From the NCBI GenBank assembly GCA_964546015.1, contig CAZJHO010000004.1:136532-200531 (forward strand): a DNA stretch of 64,000 nt, written 5' to 3'. The stretch comes from JAFGVL01 sp964546015. GTDB lineage: Bacteria > Bacteroidota > Bacteroidia > Bacteroidales > Paludibacteraceae. The position numbers and the translations under genes were made by a program. Below the pieces are notes generated by a model that ran no database searches, was not told the origin of the DNA, and saw only the letters and a list, made by a program, of their open reading frames with translations. Shown in pieces: positions 41,967 through 50,198 of the stretch (the stretch's first letter is position 1; each line of letters opens with the position of its first letter).

Positions 41967-44468
41967 TTAAAAACTTTTTATGAATTTCAAAACATTCCCT
42001 TTGTTATTTTCATCAATTAATTGTACCAAATAAATTCCTGTAGGAATATCTGATATACTGATAATATTTGTGTTTTGTGCAGATTTAATTACATTTCCTG
42101 AGATCGAAATAATTGTGATTTTATTTATTTTATTTTCACCGCTAATAACCACCAAATCGCTTCCTTGACGCGAAAGTTTATAGGTGTTTTGTTCTGCTTT
42201 TGGTTTACAAATATTAGTCGGAATAGGAATTCCCATCAAGTAATAGCATGAATTTTCTATCAATTGTGTGGCTGTTTCGGTTAAGTTTGCTGTTGAATAT
42301 TCGCTCAAACCAATCATCAAGAAACGAGAATTTACAAGTGTTCCGTTCATGGTTGTACCCACAGGAACTTCTATTAAACTTTGATTGTTAGGTGTTACTC
42401 CTTTTGCTATGCCGAGTTGACTTATGGCAGGTGTTCCTACCCACGATGTTATACCGGTAACAGCATTGGTGGTCACAGTAGAAAATAATACCAGCTCATC
42501 ATTGTTTGTACCTGTAAATAGAAGGTTTGCAAATATTTCATGCGATTTGTCTGTGATTGTCATTGTTGTTTGGTTTGTATTTGCAGGTGTTCCCCAGTTC
42601 CAACGAGAGGCTTGTAATTGGAATGGTTTTAGCAGCAAACGGGGTTTGTCTACATTCTCAAGAGCAGGTAATCCGGCACTACTAGAATTTGGCACTGCAC
42701 TCATCACTATCAAGTCGTATATGCTGTAATCAATTCCTGTTTCGGTTGCGTCGATTATTGTTGTTTTAAATTCTAAATTGCTGTTTAGTTTTGCCAGAAT
42801 TACAGCATCTCTATCGTCGTTAGGTATAGTAACATAAGCAATTCTTTTTGCGTTAGCTGAACTTACGGCAATACTTCCGCTTACTGAAACGGGATTGTTT
42901 TCATCACCTGTGGTAGTAACAGTATAGTTATATAGTCCCATGGTGATTGGTGTGCCATAGATGGTAAGTGTTTTGGCCGTATTATCAATAGAATAGTCCA
43001 GATTATATGGTAAATTGCTTATAGTAAGCCCTGTTGCGCTTCCTCCCCATGTAAAAACAATGTTCTCAATAGGCGTATTTTCTGTTACATTTTGGTTCAG
43101 ATTATTAGGCGTAGATACAGTGGGTGGGTAATGGATATCGTCCCCGTATTCATAGCAGCCTAAATCGGGAGCTGCACCTGAATAAGGTAATCCAACTATT
43201 ACTCCTTTATCTATTAAATCGCTTCCTGCAACTAAATGCATAAAAGTTATATCAGATAGGCTTCCATCTGTTTCTCTATTTGTAAGAATTTGAGTTGCAT
43301 CGGTGCTCACAAAATCATCCGCACTGCAAATAACACCTGATGTATTCCAAGAGTTATTGACATTTGTTACCGATTTTGATCTTAATACATTCGACGATTT
43401 GGAAGAAAGACTTACGCAATTTTTGATAATTAAAGTACCGAAGCTATTGTTAGAAAAGCCGTAATCAGTTCCATTATTATATGCTGAATTATTGTATAAA
43501 GTCATAGTTCCGGCATTGTTATTCTGATCAAAGCCTTTGACGGTGTTCTGAGAAGAAAGGCAGTTGGTAACGGTTACATTATGTGTCGAATAATTACCTC
43601 CTAATTTAAACCCATTTCCATTACCGAAATTTGTATAATTTTCCAGAGTGATATAAATGGTATTTCCCTCAGTGTCAACAACATTACGGGGAAATTGATC
43701 AAACCAAGATTTATCTACATTGTAACGAGGGTGATTGCGCATATCGTATGATAATGGACCATTTTTATAACAGATAGAGTTTTTTATTTGTGTATTTCCG
43801 GTTTTGTCAAAAAAGTCCCAACCATCATCCGAGTTATTCCATGAGCGACAATACTCGTATATGTTTGGATCGCTTGTATCAGTATATTGCTTATCAGCAA
43901 AGCCATCAGCATTTCCACCGTAATCAGCAGCAGTCAGGTTGCCCAATTTGTAGTCGAAGTTATTATATGAGTCACAGTTTTTGACCAAAGTACCATGACA
44001 GTTTTTCAACTGAAATCCGGTATCTCCGTTACCATAAGTTTCACAATTTTCAAAAATTGAATAATTAGAAGTATTATAAAATCCATTTTTTCCTGAATAG
44101 CAAATCGTAATACCTTTTACATGAAGATAAGCTCCCGAAAATTCTACACCACGACTTCCATATGCTTGTCCTCTGAAATCCAAAACAGGTTTTTCGTCGG
44201 CATAAGCAAAAATAGCTTTCCGAGAGGTTGCAGTACCGGTTTTATTAGGCTTAAGGGTTGTTGTTAAATCATATTGCCCTCCACGCAAAAACAAGGTATC
44301 CCAATCGGATTTTGCTATAGCAGTAGAGATATCGATTGGAGCGGACAATGTTCCTTCAGCGCTTGATGTTCCGGTTGGCGAAACATAATAATTTTTTGCG
44401 TTGGCAGAAAAAGACACAACGGAAACAAATAAAAACAAAAATGCTTTATTAGTTATGAATTTTTTCAT
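41967..44468 (-). CDS. Secreted right-handed beta-helix protein, probable PL9-family pectate lyase, with T9SS type A signal
   Basis: An 833-residue protein. The signal peptide (about 1-24, SANAKNYYVSP) leads into a parallel beta-helix (about 25-440). This carries the PL9-like calcium site NADGFADK, then SWNNSDDGWDFFDKTGN, and GNGFKLGGN with a candidate catalytic Lys. An Ig-like cadherin domain follows (about 450-545), then a domain of about 220 residues that I do not recognise. The C-terminus is a type A sorting domain (KINKITIISISGNVIKS, IPTGIYLVQLIDEN). PL9 enzymes cleave polygalacturonate by beta-elimination. No SusC/SusD pair or other polysaccharide genes lie nearby, so activity is unproven. 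Confidence 0.75.
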   Translation of the reverse strand: MKKFITNKAFLFLFVSVVSFSANAKNYYVSPTGTSSAEGTLSAPIDISTAIAKSDWDTLFLRGGQYDLTTTLKPNKTGTATSRKAIFAYADEKPVLDFRGQAYGSRGVEFSGAYLHVKGITICYSGKNGFYNTSNYSIFENCETYGNGDTGFQLKNCHGTLVKNCDSYNNFDYKLGNLTAADYGGNADGFADKQYTDTSDPNIYEYCRSWNNSDDGWDFFDKTGNTQIKNSICYKNGPLSYDMRNHPRYNVDKSWFDQFPRNVVDTEGNTIYITLENYTNFGNGNGFKLGGNYSTHNVTVTNCLSSQNTVKGFDQNNNAGTMTLYNNSAYNNGTDYGFSNNSFGTLIIKNCVSLSSKSSNVLRSKSVTNVNNSWNTSGVICSADDFVSTDATQILTNRETDGSLSDITFMHLVAGSDLIDKGVIVGLPYSGAAPDLGCYEYGDDIHYPPTVSTPNNLNQNVTENTPIENIVFTWGGSATGLTISNLPYNLDYSIDNTAKTLTIYGTPITMGLYNYTVTTTGDENNPVSVSGSIAVSSANAKRIAYVTIPNDDRDAVILAKLNSNLEFKTTIIDATETGIDYSIYDLIVMSAVPNSSSAGLPALENVDKPRLLLKPFQLQASRWNWGTPANTNQTTMTITDKSHEIFANLLFTGTNNDELVLFSTVTTNAVTGITSWVGTPAISQLGIAKGVTPNNQSLIEVPVGTTMNGTLVNSRFLMIGLSEYSTANLTETATQLIENSCYYLMGIPIPTNICKPKAEQNTYKLSRQGSDLVVISGENKINKITIISISGNVIKSAQNTNIISISDIPTGIYLVQLIDENNKGNVLKFIKSF

Positions 44469-44490
44469 AAAGAGTATTTAAAAAGACTGA

Positions 44491-44498
44491 CAAAGATA
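44491..44498 (-). promoter_or_regulatory. Probable -7 box (TATCTTTG) of the beta-helix gene
   Basis: Minus-strand TATCTTTG, 23 bases before the ATG, matches TAnnTTTG. Confidence 0.5.
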
Positions 44499-44526
44499 AT
44501 ATTTTTGAGTGGGTATTTGTTAGTTT

Positions 44527-45264
44527 TTACAGATTTATTCCAGCTTTTCGGGCTTGATTATGTTGAAGTTGTCGTTTGATGTGAAATAACTTGCCGTCTT
44601 TCACAAACTTGCTTCCGGTTTGTTTGAACCAAAAAGCAATATTATTCTTTCTGCACACTTCGCGAATTTCAAGAATCCAATCATAATTACAGGGGCGTGC
44701 ATCGTAGCCAGATTCACCACCTGCTACTATTTGCTCTATCCAATCGCCTGCATAAGGGCTCAAGTCTATTTGTTCCAGAAGTGGTTCGCAAATAATAATT
44801 TTATATTTGATGGGTGCAGCTTTGTAAATCGGTAATAGATAGTCTGCTCTATCTTGATTTTCTACTGTACAGCAAATTGTAACATGTTCGTATCCATTAC
44901 CCCAATCGTTAGGTAAAGTAATTAGAAGACGATTTATCCGTTTAGTTATTATCAAAAAATGGAGGTCGTTTCTTCTACGGATCATTTCCCAGGCTTCAGG
45001 TCTCCATTTATCTGCTTCTTCCAAAAAGAAATCGGAAGTAAAGCAAGTATATACAGTTGTTTTCGAGGGTATTTTATACTCTCCGTTTCGTTTTTTGCGT
45101 ATAGGCAAATCAAAACTTTTTGTTTTTACCACTAAAGAGCTGTCTATCCCACGCTTTTTATCTCCTCTATATACATAGCAATGCTTACAACCAGGGCTCA
45201 ATTTCTGGCAACCGTGCCAAAGATTCCACATAACGGATTTTTTTTCAATAGCGTTTATTGACAT
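44527..45264 (-). CDS. DUF5131-family protein (phage Gp37/Gp68-like)
   Basis: About 245 residues, starting MSINAIEKKSVMWNLWHGC (an ATG at 45282 adds six residues). The region HGCQKLSPGCKHCYVYRG contains closely spaced cysteines as in the DUF5131/Gp37-Gp68 family, which is distantly related to radical-SAM or spore-photoproduct-lyase-like proteins. Other family blocks are FTSDFFLEEADKWRPEAW, FLIITKRINRL, CTVENQDRADYLLPI and VAGGESGYDARPC. The biochemical role is unknown. It is often encoded by phages or in defence-rich regions, but here it stands alone between the beta-helix gene and the divergent dnaK. Confidence 0.8.
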   Translation of the reverse strand: MSINAIEKKSVMWNLWHGCQKLSPGCKHCYVYRGDKKRGIDSSLVVKTKSFDLPIRKKRNGEYKIPSKTTVYTCFTSDFFLEEADKWRPEAWEMIRRRNDLHFLIITKRINRLLITLPNDWGNGYEHVTICCTVENQDRADYLLPIYKAAPIKYKIIICEPLLEQIDLSPYAGDWIEQIVAGGESGYDARPCNYDWILEIREVCRKNNIAFWFKQTGSKFVKDGKLFHIKRQLQHNQARKAGINL

Positions 45265-45308
45265 AGTTATTTTTATAAACAAAGGTACTTATTATTTATG
45301 GACAGAAG

Positions 45309-45325
45309 GACTGACTTTTTGTCAG
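45309..45325. promoter_or_regulatory. CTGAC/GTCAG inverted repeat upstream of dnaK
   Basis: CTGAC-TTTTT-GTCAG forms a small symmetric element. The words TGACAG and GCTGAC recur within the next 60 bases. It may be an operator for one of the divergent genes. Function unproven. Confidence 0.3.
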
Positions 45326-45396
45326 TTTTAATGACAGGAAATTTATATTTGAATGTTTTGGCTGACAAAACCGAGGTTTGATTTAAATTTTATATG

Positions 45397-45414
45397 TTGG
45401 CACAAAAATTGACA
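45397..45414 (+). promoter_or_regulatory. Candidate sigma-54 (RpoN) -24/-12 element upstream of dnaK
   Basis: TTGGCAC-AAAAA-TTGACA resembles the RpoN consensus TGGCAC-N5-TTGC. The -12 GC is GA here. It lies 59-76 bases before the dnaK ATG. No CIRCE element and no TAnnTTTG box at a good position was found. Confidence 0.4.
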
Positions 45415-45472
45415 AATTTAGGATTCGGATTTTAAATTTTTGAAATACTAAAAACATTTTAATATAATAATC

Positions 45473-47380
45473 ATGGGAAAAATCATTGGAATTGACTTAG
45501 GAACAACAAACTCCTGTGTGGCTGTAATGGAGGGTAACGAGCCTATCGTTATTGCTAACAGCGAAGGAAAACGAACTACACCTTCGGTAATCGGATTTGT
45601 GGAAGGTGGCGAGCGTAAAGTGGGTGACCCAGCTAAACGCCAAGCTATCACAAACCCTACTAAAACCGTTTTTTCTATCAAACGATTGATGGGAGAAACA
45701 TTTGATCAAGCGCAGAAAGAAATCGCTCGCATGCCATATAAAGTGGTAAAAGGTGATAATAATACACCTCGTGTGGATATTGATGGTCGTTTGTATTCAC
45801 CACAAGAAATCTCGGCAATCATTTTGCAAAAAATGAAAAAAACAGCCGAAGATTATTTGGGGCAAGAAGTTACAGAAGCTGTAATCACAGTTCCGGCTTA
45901 TTTTAACGACTCGCAACGCCAAGCTACAAAAGAGGCAGGTGAAATTGCCGGTTTGACTGTAAAACGGATTGTGAACGAACCTACTGCAGCTGCTTTGGCA
46001 TATGGTCTGGATAAAACACACAAGGATATGAAAATCGTTGTGTTCGACTGTGGCGGTGGTACACATGATGTATCTGTACTTGAATTGGGCGATGGTGTAT
46101 TCGAAGTAAAATCGACAGATGGTGATACTCACTTAGGAGGTGACGACTTTGACCAACGCATTATCGAATGGTTAGTACAAGAATTTAAAGACGAAAATAG
46201 CGGTATTGATCTTAGTAAAGATCCGATGGCGCTTCAACGCTTGAAAGAAGCTGCCGAAAAAGCTAAAATCGAGCTTTCGAACACTACTTCGAGCGAAATC
46301 AATTTGCCGTATATCATGCCGGTTGATGGTGTGCCTCGCCACTTGGTACGCACGCTTACCCGTGCAAAATTCGAGCAATTGATTGACGACTTAATCCAAC
46401 GCACAATCGCACCGTGTAAAACTGCTTTAGCGAGTGCAGGATTTTCTATTTCGGATATTGACGAGATTATTCTTGTAGGAGGATCTACTCGTATCCCTGC
46501 TATTCAGGCTGCTGTAGAAAAATTTTTCGGTAAAGCTCCTTCAAAAGGTGTAAATCCTGACGAAGTAGTGGCTGTCGGTGCGGCTATTCAAGGTGGTGTT
46601 TTGACAGGCGAAGTAAAAGATGTATTGTTACTTGATGTAACACCACTTTCTCTTGGCATTGAAACAATGGGAGGAGTAATGACTCGTTTGATTGAAGCAA
46701 ACACAACCATTCCGACTAAGAAATCGGAAACATTCTCAACGGCAAGCGATAATCAACCTTCGGTAGAGATTCATGTGTTGCAAGGTGAGCGCCCGATGGC
46801 AAACCAAAACAAAACAATCGGTCGTTTTCACTTGGACGGAATACCTGCAGCTCCGCGCGGCATACCTCAAATTGAAGTAACATTCGATATTGATGCAAAC
46901 GGTATTTTGAAAGTAGCTGCCAAAGATAAAGCAACAGGCAAAGAGCAATCAATTCGTATCGAAGCATCATCGGGCTTGGGCGACGAAGAAATCAAACGCA
47001 TGAAAGCCGAAGCTGAAGCTAATGCCGAAGCCGATAAAAAAGAGAAAGAGCGTGTGGATAAATTGAACCAAGCCGACAGTATGATTTTCCAAACGGAAAA
47101 ACAATTGTCGGAAATTGGCGATAAAATTCCTGCAGATAAAAAAGCTCCGATCGAAAGTGCTTTGGCAGCATTGAAAGAGGCTCATAAATCGCAAGATATT
47201 GATGCTATCGATAAAGTAATTGCTGATTTGAATGCAGCCTTTCATGCTGCAAGCCAAGATATGTATAACGCTACGCAAGGTGCTCAACAAGATGGTGCTC
47301 CATTTGATGGAGGACAAGCAAATCAAGGTGGACAAGATGATGAAGGCGTTCAGGATGCTGATTTTGAAGAAGTTAAATAA
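45473..47380 (+). CDS. dnaK: Molecular chaperone DnaK (Hsp70)
   Basis: A 635-residue ATP-driven chaperone. The nucleotide-binding domain shows GIDLGTTNSCVAVMEG, INEPTAAALAYGLD-like NEPTAAALAYGLD, VFDCGGGTHDVSVLELGDG and ILVGGSTRIPA. The substrate domain follows (DVTPLSLGIETMGGVMT, LQGERPMANQNKTIG, VTFDIDANGILKVAAKDK), then a helical lid and the acidic tail QDADFEEVK. The phosphate loop DCGGGTHDVS replaces the more usual DLGGGTFDVS; both forms are known. No grpE or dnaJ is adjacent. A strong terminator follows. Confidence 0.97.
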   Translation: MGKIIGIDLGTTNSCVAVMEGNEPIVIANSEGKRTTPSVIGFVEGGERKVGDPAKRQAITNPTKTVFSIKRLMGETFDQAQKEIARMPYKVVKGDNNTPRVDIDGRLYSPQEISAIILQKMKKTAEDYLGQEVTEAVITVPAYFNDSQRQATKEAGEIAGLTVKRIVNEPTAAALAYGLDKTHKDMKIVVFDCGGGTHDVSVLELGDGVFEVKSTDGDTHLGGDDFDQRIIEWLVQEFKDENSGIDLSKDPMALQRLKEAAEKAKIELSNTTSSEINLPYIMPVDGVPRHLVRTLTRAKFEQLIDDLIQRTIAPCKTALASAGFSISDIDEIILVGGSTRIPAIQAAVEKFFGKAPSKGVNPDEVVAVGAAIQGGVLTGEVKDVLLLDVTPLSLGIETMGGVMTRLIEANTTIPTKKSETFSTASDNQPSVEIHVLQGERPMANQNKTIGRFHLDGIPAAPRGIPQIEVTFDIDANGILKVAAKDKATGKEQSIRIEASSGLGDEEIKRMKAEAEANAEADKKEKERVDKLNQADSMIFQTEKQLSEIGDKIPADKKAPIESALAALKEAHKSQDIDAIDKVIADLNAAFHAASQDMYNATQGAQQDGAPFDGGQANQGGQDDEGVQDADFEEVK

Positions 47381-47410
47381 AAGCCAAAACAAAAATTGAA
47401 TTCCATATGC

Positions 47411-47448
47411 AAACCACTGTAAGCAATTAGTTTACAGTGGTTTTTTTT
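47411..47448 (+). terminator. Terminator of dnaK
   Basis: AAACCACTGTAA pairs with TTTACAGTGGTTT (one bulge) around an 8-base loop and is followed by a T-run. Confidence 0.85.
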
Positions 47449-47566
47449 GTTAATAAGATATTCCCCATAAAAACACAGACTCATTTTATTTCTCAAATCC
47501 TTATCAATTTCTCAATAGAAGAACATGCTAAAATAGGCTAAACACAAACGGCAGTTTAACAAAAAA

Positions 47567-47593
47567 GAAGGTATCCTTTTGGGACACCTTCTT
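47567..47593 (-). terminator. Terminator of rlmB
   Basis: An inverted repeat (GAAGGTATCC with GGGACACCTTC, slightly bulged) with a T4 loop lies just after the rlmB stop and has T-runs on the minus strand. The 215 bases between dnaK and rlmB hold only these two terminators. Confidence 0.7.
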
Positions 47594-47596
47594 TTA

Positions 47597-48334
47597 TCAT
47601 TGCTTTCGTTGTCTAACCCCCTCATAAATCATTATTCCTGCAGCAACGGAAACATTTAGCGATTGAATCTTGCCAAGTATAGGAATTGATACAATTTCGT
47701 CGCAAAGGCGTAGGTTTTCGGGAGCAATACCGATATCTTCCGCACCCATTAGGATAGCGATGGGCGAAGTATAATCAGCCTGTGTGTAATTTTTAGTTGT
47801 TTTTTCAGAGGTTGCAATAACTTTTAGCCCTGAAGCCCTGATAAATTTGATTGTTTCGGTCAGGTTTTCTACTCTGCAAATAGGAAGTGTGTGTAATGCC
47901 CCTGCTGATGTTTTTACTGCATCCGCATTTACGGCAGCTCCACCTCTGGTTGGTATAACAATGGCGTCAACTCCGGCACATTCACAAGTACGCGCTATTG
48001 CTCCAAAATTGCGTACATCCGTCACTCCATCCAAAATTACAATAAAAGGATTTTTGCCTTCTTCGTATAGTGTTGGGATAATGTCTTCGATATGTTGATA
48101 AGTAACTGCAGAAATAAATGCAACTACTCCTTGATGATTTTTTTTTGTTAGTCGGTTTAATTTTTCAACCGGAACTTTTATAATAGGTACTTGTTTGCTG
48201 CCTAAAATAGCGAATAGTTCTTTGGTAAGCTCATTACTCATGTCTCGGCGCATAAAAATCTTATCGATTTCTTTATCTGCTTTTATGGCTTCGATAACAG
48301 TTCTGATGCCAAATATCATATCTTTTTCTTTCAT
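47597..48334 (-). CDS. rlmB: 23S rRNA (guanosine(2251)-2'-O)-methyltransferase RlmB-like (SpoU/TrmH family)
   Basis: A 245-residue SPOUT methyltransferase. The N-terminal substrate-binding domain starts MIFGIRTVIEAIKADKEIDK. The catalytic knot shows motif 1 ILDGVTDVRNFGAIARTCECAG, motif 2 AILMGAEDIGI and motif 3 SLNVSVAAGIMIYE. This fits RlmB/TrmH group 3. Target specificity is inferred from family only. The start at 48334 (MKEKDMIFG) is used. The longer frame from 48385 would contain the promoter. Divergent from mltF with overlapping promoter boxes. Confidence 0.9.
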   Translation of the reverse strand: MKEKDMIFGIRTVIEAIKADKEIDKIFMRRDMSNELTKELFAILGSKQVPIIKVPVEKLNRLTKKNHQGVVAFISAVTYQHIEDIIPTLYEEGKNPFIVILDGVTDVRNFGAIARTCECAGVDAIVIPTRGGAAVNADAVKTSAGALHTLPICRVENLTETIKFIRASGLKVIATSEKTTKNYTQADYTSPIAILMGAEDIGIAPENLRLCDEIVSIPILGKIQSLNVSVAAGIMIYEGVRQRKQ

Positions 48335-48362
48335 GTTTTTTCTTTTTTTTAAAAATAAGAAT

Positions 48363-48394
48363 TTTGCAAAAGTAGCAAAAATCATCTACATTTG
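48363..48394 (+). promoter_or_regulatory. Promoter of mltF
   Basis: TTTG (48363-48366) and TACATTTG (48387-48394) are spaced by 20 bases, a full consensus match. The ATG is 23 bases downstream. Confidence 0.7.
48367..48374 (-). promoter_or_regulatory. Probable -7 box (TACTTTTG) of rlmB
   Basis: Minus-strand TACTTTTG lies 33 bases before the rlmB ATG and falls between the -33 and -7 boxes of mltF, so the two divergent promoters overlap. Confidence 0.5.
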
Positions 48395-48416
48395 ATTTTT
48401 AAAGAAATATAGAACC

Positions 48417-49961
48417 ATGAAGTATATATCGACCATAATTACTGTTTTGCTTTGTTTTTTGTTAGTTCAAGGTTGCAGGAAAAGTGAAAATGTTGAACAG
48501 ATTGATTATGAGCAAATCGTAAAACGAGATACTTTGATTGTGGCGACTATGTACGGTTCTTCTTCTTATTTTACATTGAAAGGAGAGGAGATGGGGTTCG
48601 ATTACGAGTTGTGCCGGAGATTTGCCGATCAATATGATTTAAACTTAAAAGTGCTTATAGCCAATAATGTTTCCGAGTTGACAGACTTGTTGGAAACAGA
48701 GCAAGTGGATTTAATAGCCTACCGTTTGCCGATAACAAACGAATTAAAACAAAAAGTAAATTTTATAGAGAATGAATATGTGACTAATCAGGTACTTGTG
48801 CAACGAAAATCCAGAAATGTTGTAACAAATGTGGTCGGACTTATCGGGAAAAAGATTTATGTAAATAAAAACAGCAAGTATGAAGAACGGCTTAAAAATT
48901 TGAACGCAGAGATTGGCGGAGGAATTGATATTCAGGTTGTTGACGATTCTCTTACAATAGATAACTTAATCGAGATGGTTTCATTGGGAGATATTGAATT
49001 TACAGTTGCCGAGAATGACATTGCATTGCTTAATAAAACTTATTTTCAAAATATAGATTGTAAACTTCCGATTAGCTTCCCTCAACGAGCAGCATGGGCT
49101 CTGCGAAAAAATACTCCCAAATTTGAAGCCGAAATTGACAAATGGTTTAAAGAAATGGATACTAAAGAGTATAATGTTCTGTATAACAAATATTTTATCC
49201 AAGCAAAGTTTTTTGGAGATTATAAAATAAAAATAGGAAAAGGAGCTGTTTCTCCTTATGATGATTTATTTAAAAAATATGCGCAAATGTTACATTGGGA
49301 TTGGCATTTATTGGCAGCCATGTGCTATGAAGAATCCCGTTTTGACTATACTGCCGTATCGTGGAGTGGAGCTCGTGGTTTGATGCAATTGATGCCTCGC
49401 ACTTTTGCTATTTATTGTAATGAAAATGATGATATTGAAGATCCTGAAACAAATATTCGTGCAGCAACATTATATATTAAATATTTGATGTCGGTGTTTA
49501 AATCCGTTCCGGATAAAGACGAGCGACTGAAATTCATCTTGGCTGCATATAATGCTGGTCATTCGCATATACTGGATGCTATGGCGTTGGCTGAAAAATA
49601 TAATAAGGAAAAATATATTTGGTATAATAATGTGGAAGAATATTTGCTTCTTAAAAGCAGGAAAGAATATTACACCGATCCTGTTGTAAAGTCGGGTTAT
49701 TTTAGAGGAGAATTTGCTGTCAGGTATGTATCAGATGTTTTGCACACTTTTGATCGATTTAAGCGGCAGAACCATGTTAGTAGCATACTCTATTTCTCTT
49801 ATTGTTCGTCAAGTGTTATTGTCAGTCCAAGTTTCATAAACTTTACATCAGGAATTACTTTCAATGCAAATTCAAGTTGGATGTCTTTCCGTTCAGCAAC
49901 AATAAGTCCTTTTACTTTTTGTCCGTCTTTGCAGAGTTCTTCCTTTGTCCAGCCCATATAG
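48417..49961 (+). CDS. MltF-like membrane-bound lytic transglycosylase with aberrant C-terminus
   Basis: A 514-residue lipoprotein (lipobox LLVQGC). Residues 38-265 form a type 3 solute-binding-like domain (DTLIVATMYGSSSYFTLKGEEMGFDYELC). Residues about 285-410 form a lytic transglycosylase domain with the catalytic Glu in LAAMCYEESRFDYTA and the motifs GARGLMQLMPRTF and ILAAYNAGHSH. It cleaves peptidoglycan glycan strands. The native protein should end soon after FDRFKRQN. The last 60 or so residues (after about 49770) are read antisense through a nuclease fragment, so the gene end has been replaced by accessory DNA. Confidence 0.88.
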   Translation: MKYISTIITVLLCFLLVQGCRKSENVEQIDYEQIVKRDTLIVATMYGSSSYFTLKGEEMGFDYELCRRFADQYDLNLKVLIANNVSELTDLLETEQVDLIAYRLPITNELKQKVNFIENEYVTNQVLVQRKSRNVVTNVVGLIGKKIYVNKNSKYEERLKNLNAEIGGGIDIQVVDDSLTIDNLIEMVSLGDIEFTVAENDIALLNKTYFQNIDCKLPISFPQRAAWALRKNTPKFEAEIDKWFKEMDTKEYNVLYNKYFIQAKFFGDYKIKIGKGAVSPYDDLFKKYAQMLHWDWHLLAAMCYEESRFDYTAVSWSGARGLMQLMPRTFAIYCNENDDIEDPETNIRAATLYIKYLMSVFKSVPDKDERLKFILAAYNAGHSHILDAMALAEKYNKEKYIWYNNVEEYLLLKSRKEYYTDPVVKSGYFRGEFAVRYVSDVLHTFDRFKRQNHVSSILYFSYCSSSVIVSPSFINFTSGITFNANSSWMSFRSATISPFTFCPSLQSSSFVQPI

Positions 49962-50008
49962 CGAACGATTTGTTCAATAGCTTCTTCGTTAATGTTGGTG
50001 TTTGTCAT
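49799..50008 (-). pseudogene. C-terminal fragment of a NucS/PD-(D/E)XK-type nuclease
   Basis: Only 69 residues are present. IEQIVRYMGWTKEELCKDG, KVKGLIVAERKD and LEFALKVIPDVKFMKLGLTI match the very C-terminus of DUF91/NucS-like restriction-type nucleases (pattern: RYMGWV...VxGIIIA...ALKxxPNV). The catalytic part is missing. The ATG at 50008 lies 22 bases from the first attC-like element, and the 3' end is fused antisense into mltF. It is probably a remnant left by a cassette rearrangement. Confidence 0.6.
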
Positions 50009-50033
50009 TGCACTGTCGCCCTACGGTTGCAGG

Positions 50034-50163
50034 CAACGAGCCGCATATTGGCGATGGGCGGGATTTTTAGTACTAAAGTTCAATCGAAGAACAGAAGTCG
50101 AATTTTGCATTACCGTCTAATCGAAGCTGTTCAGCCCGCCTATTACCAATACGATGTTAGCGG
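50034..50163. repeat. attC-like palindromic element 1
   Basis: The left arm begins AACG (50035) with CATATTGGCGATGGGCGGG. The right arm reads CCCGCCTATTACCAATACG and ends GTTAGCGG (GTTA 50156-50159). AAC to GTTA spans 125 bases. The interior has TTAGTACTAA near the left arm. The arms pair over about 19 bases with three mismatches. Elements 2 and 3 share the same layout. Confidence 0.65.
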
Positions 50164-50198
50164 TTCGGCTGTTGTTGTTTTGTTTATTTTGAATAGCG

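Noticed and set aside
45283..45472. CIRCE/HrcA operator before dnaK
   Set aside because: No TTAGCACTC-N9-GAGTGCTAA element is present.
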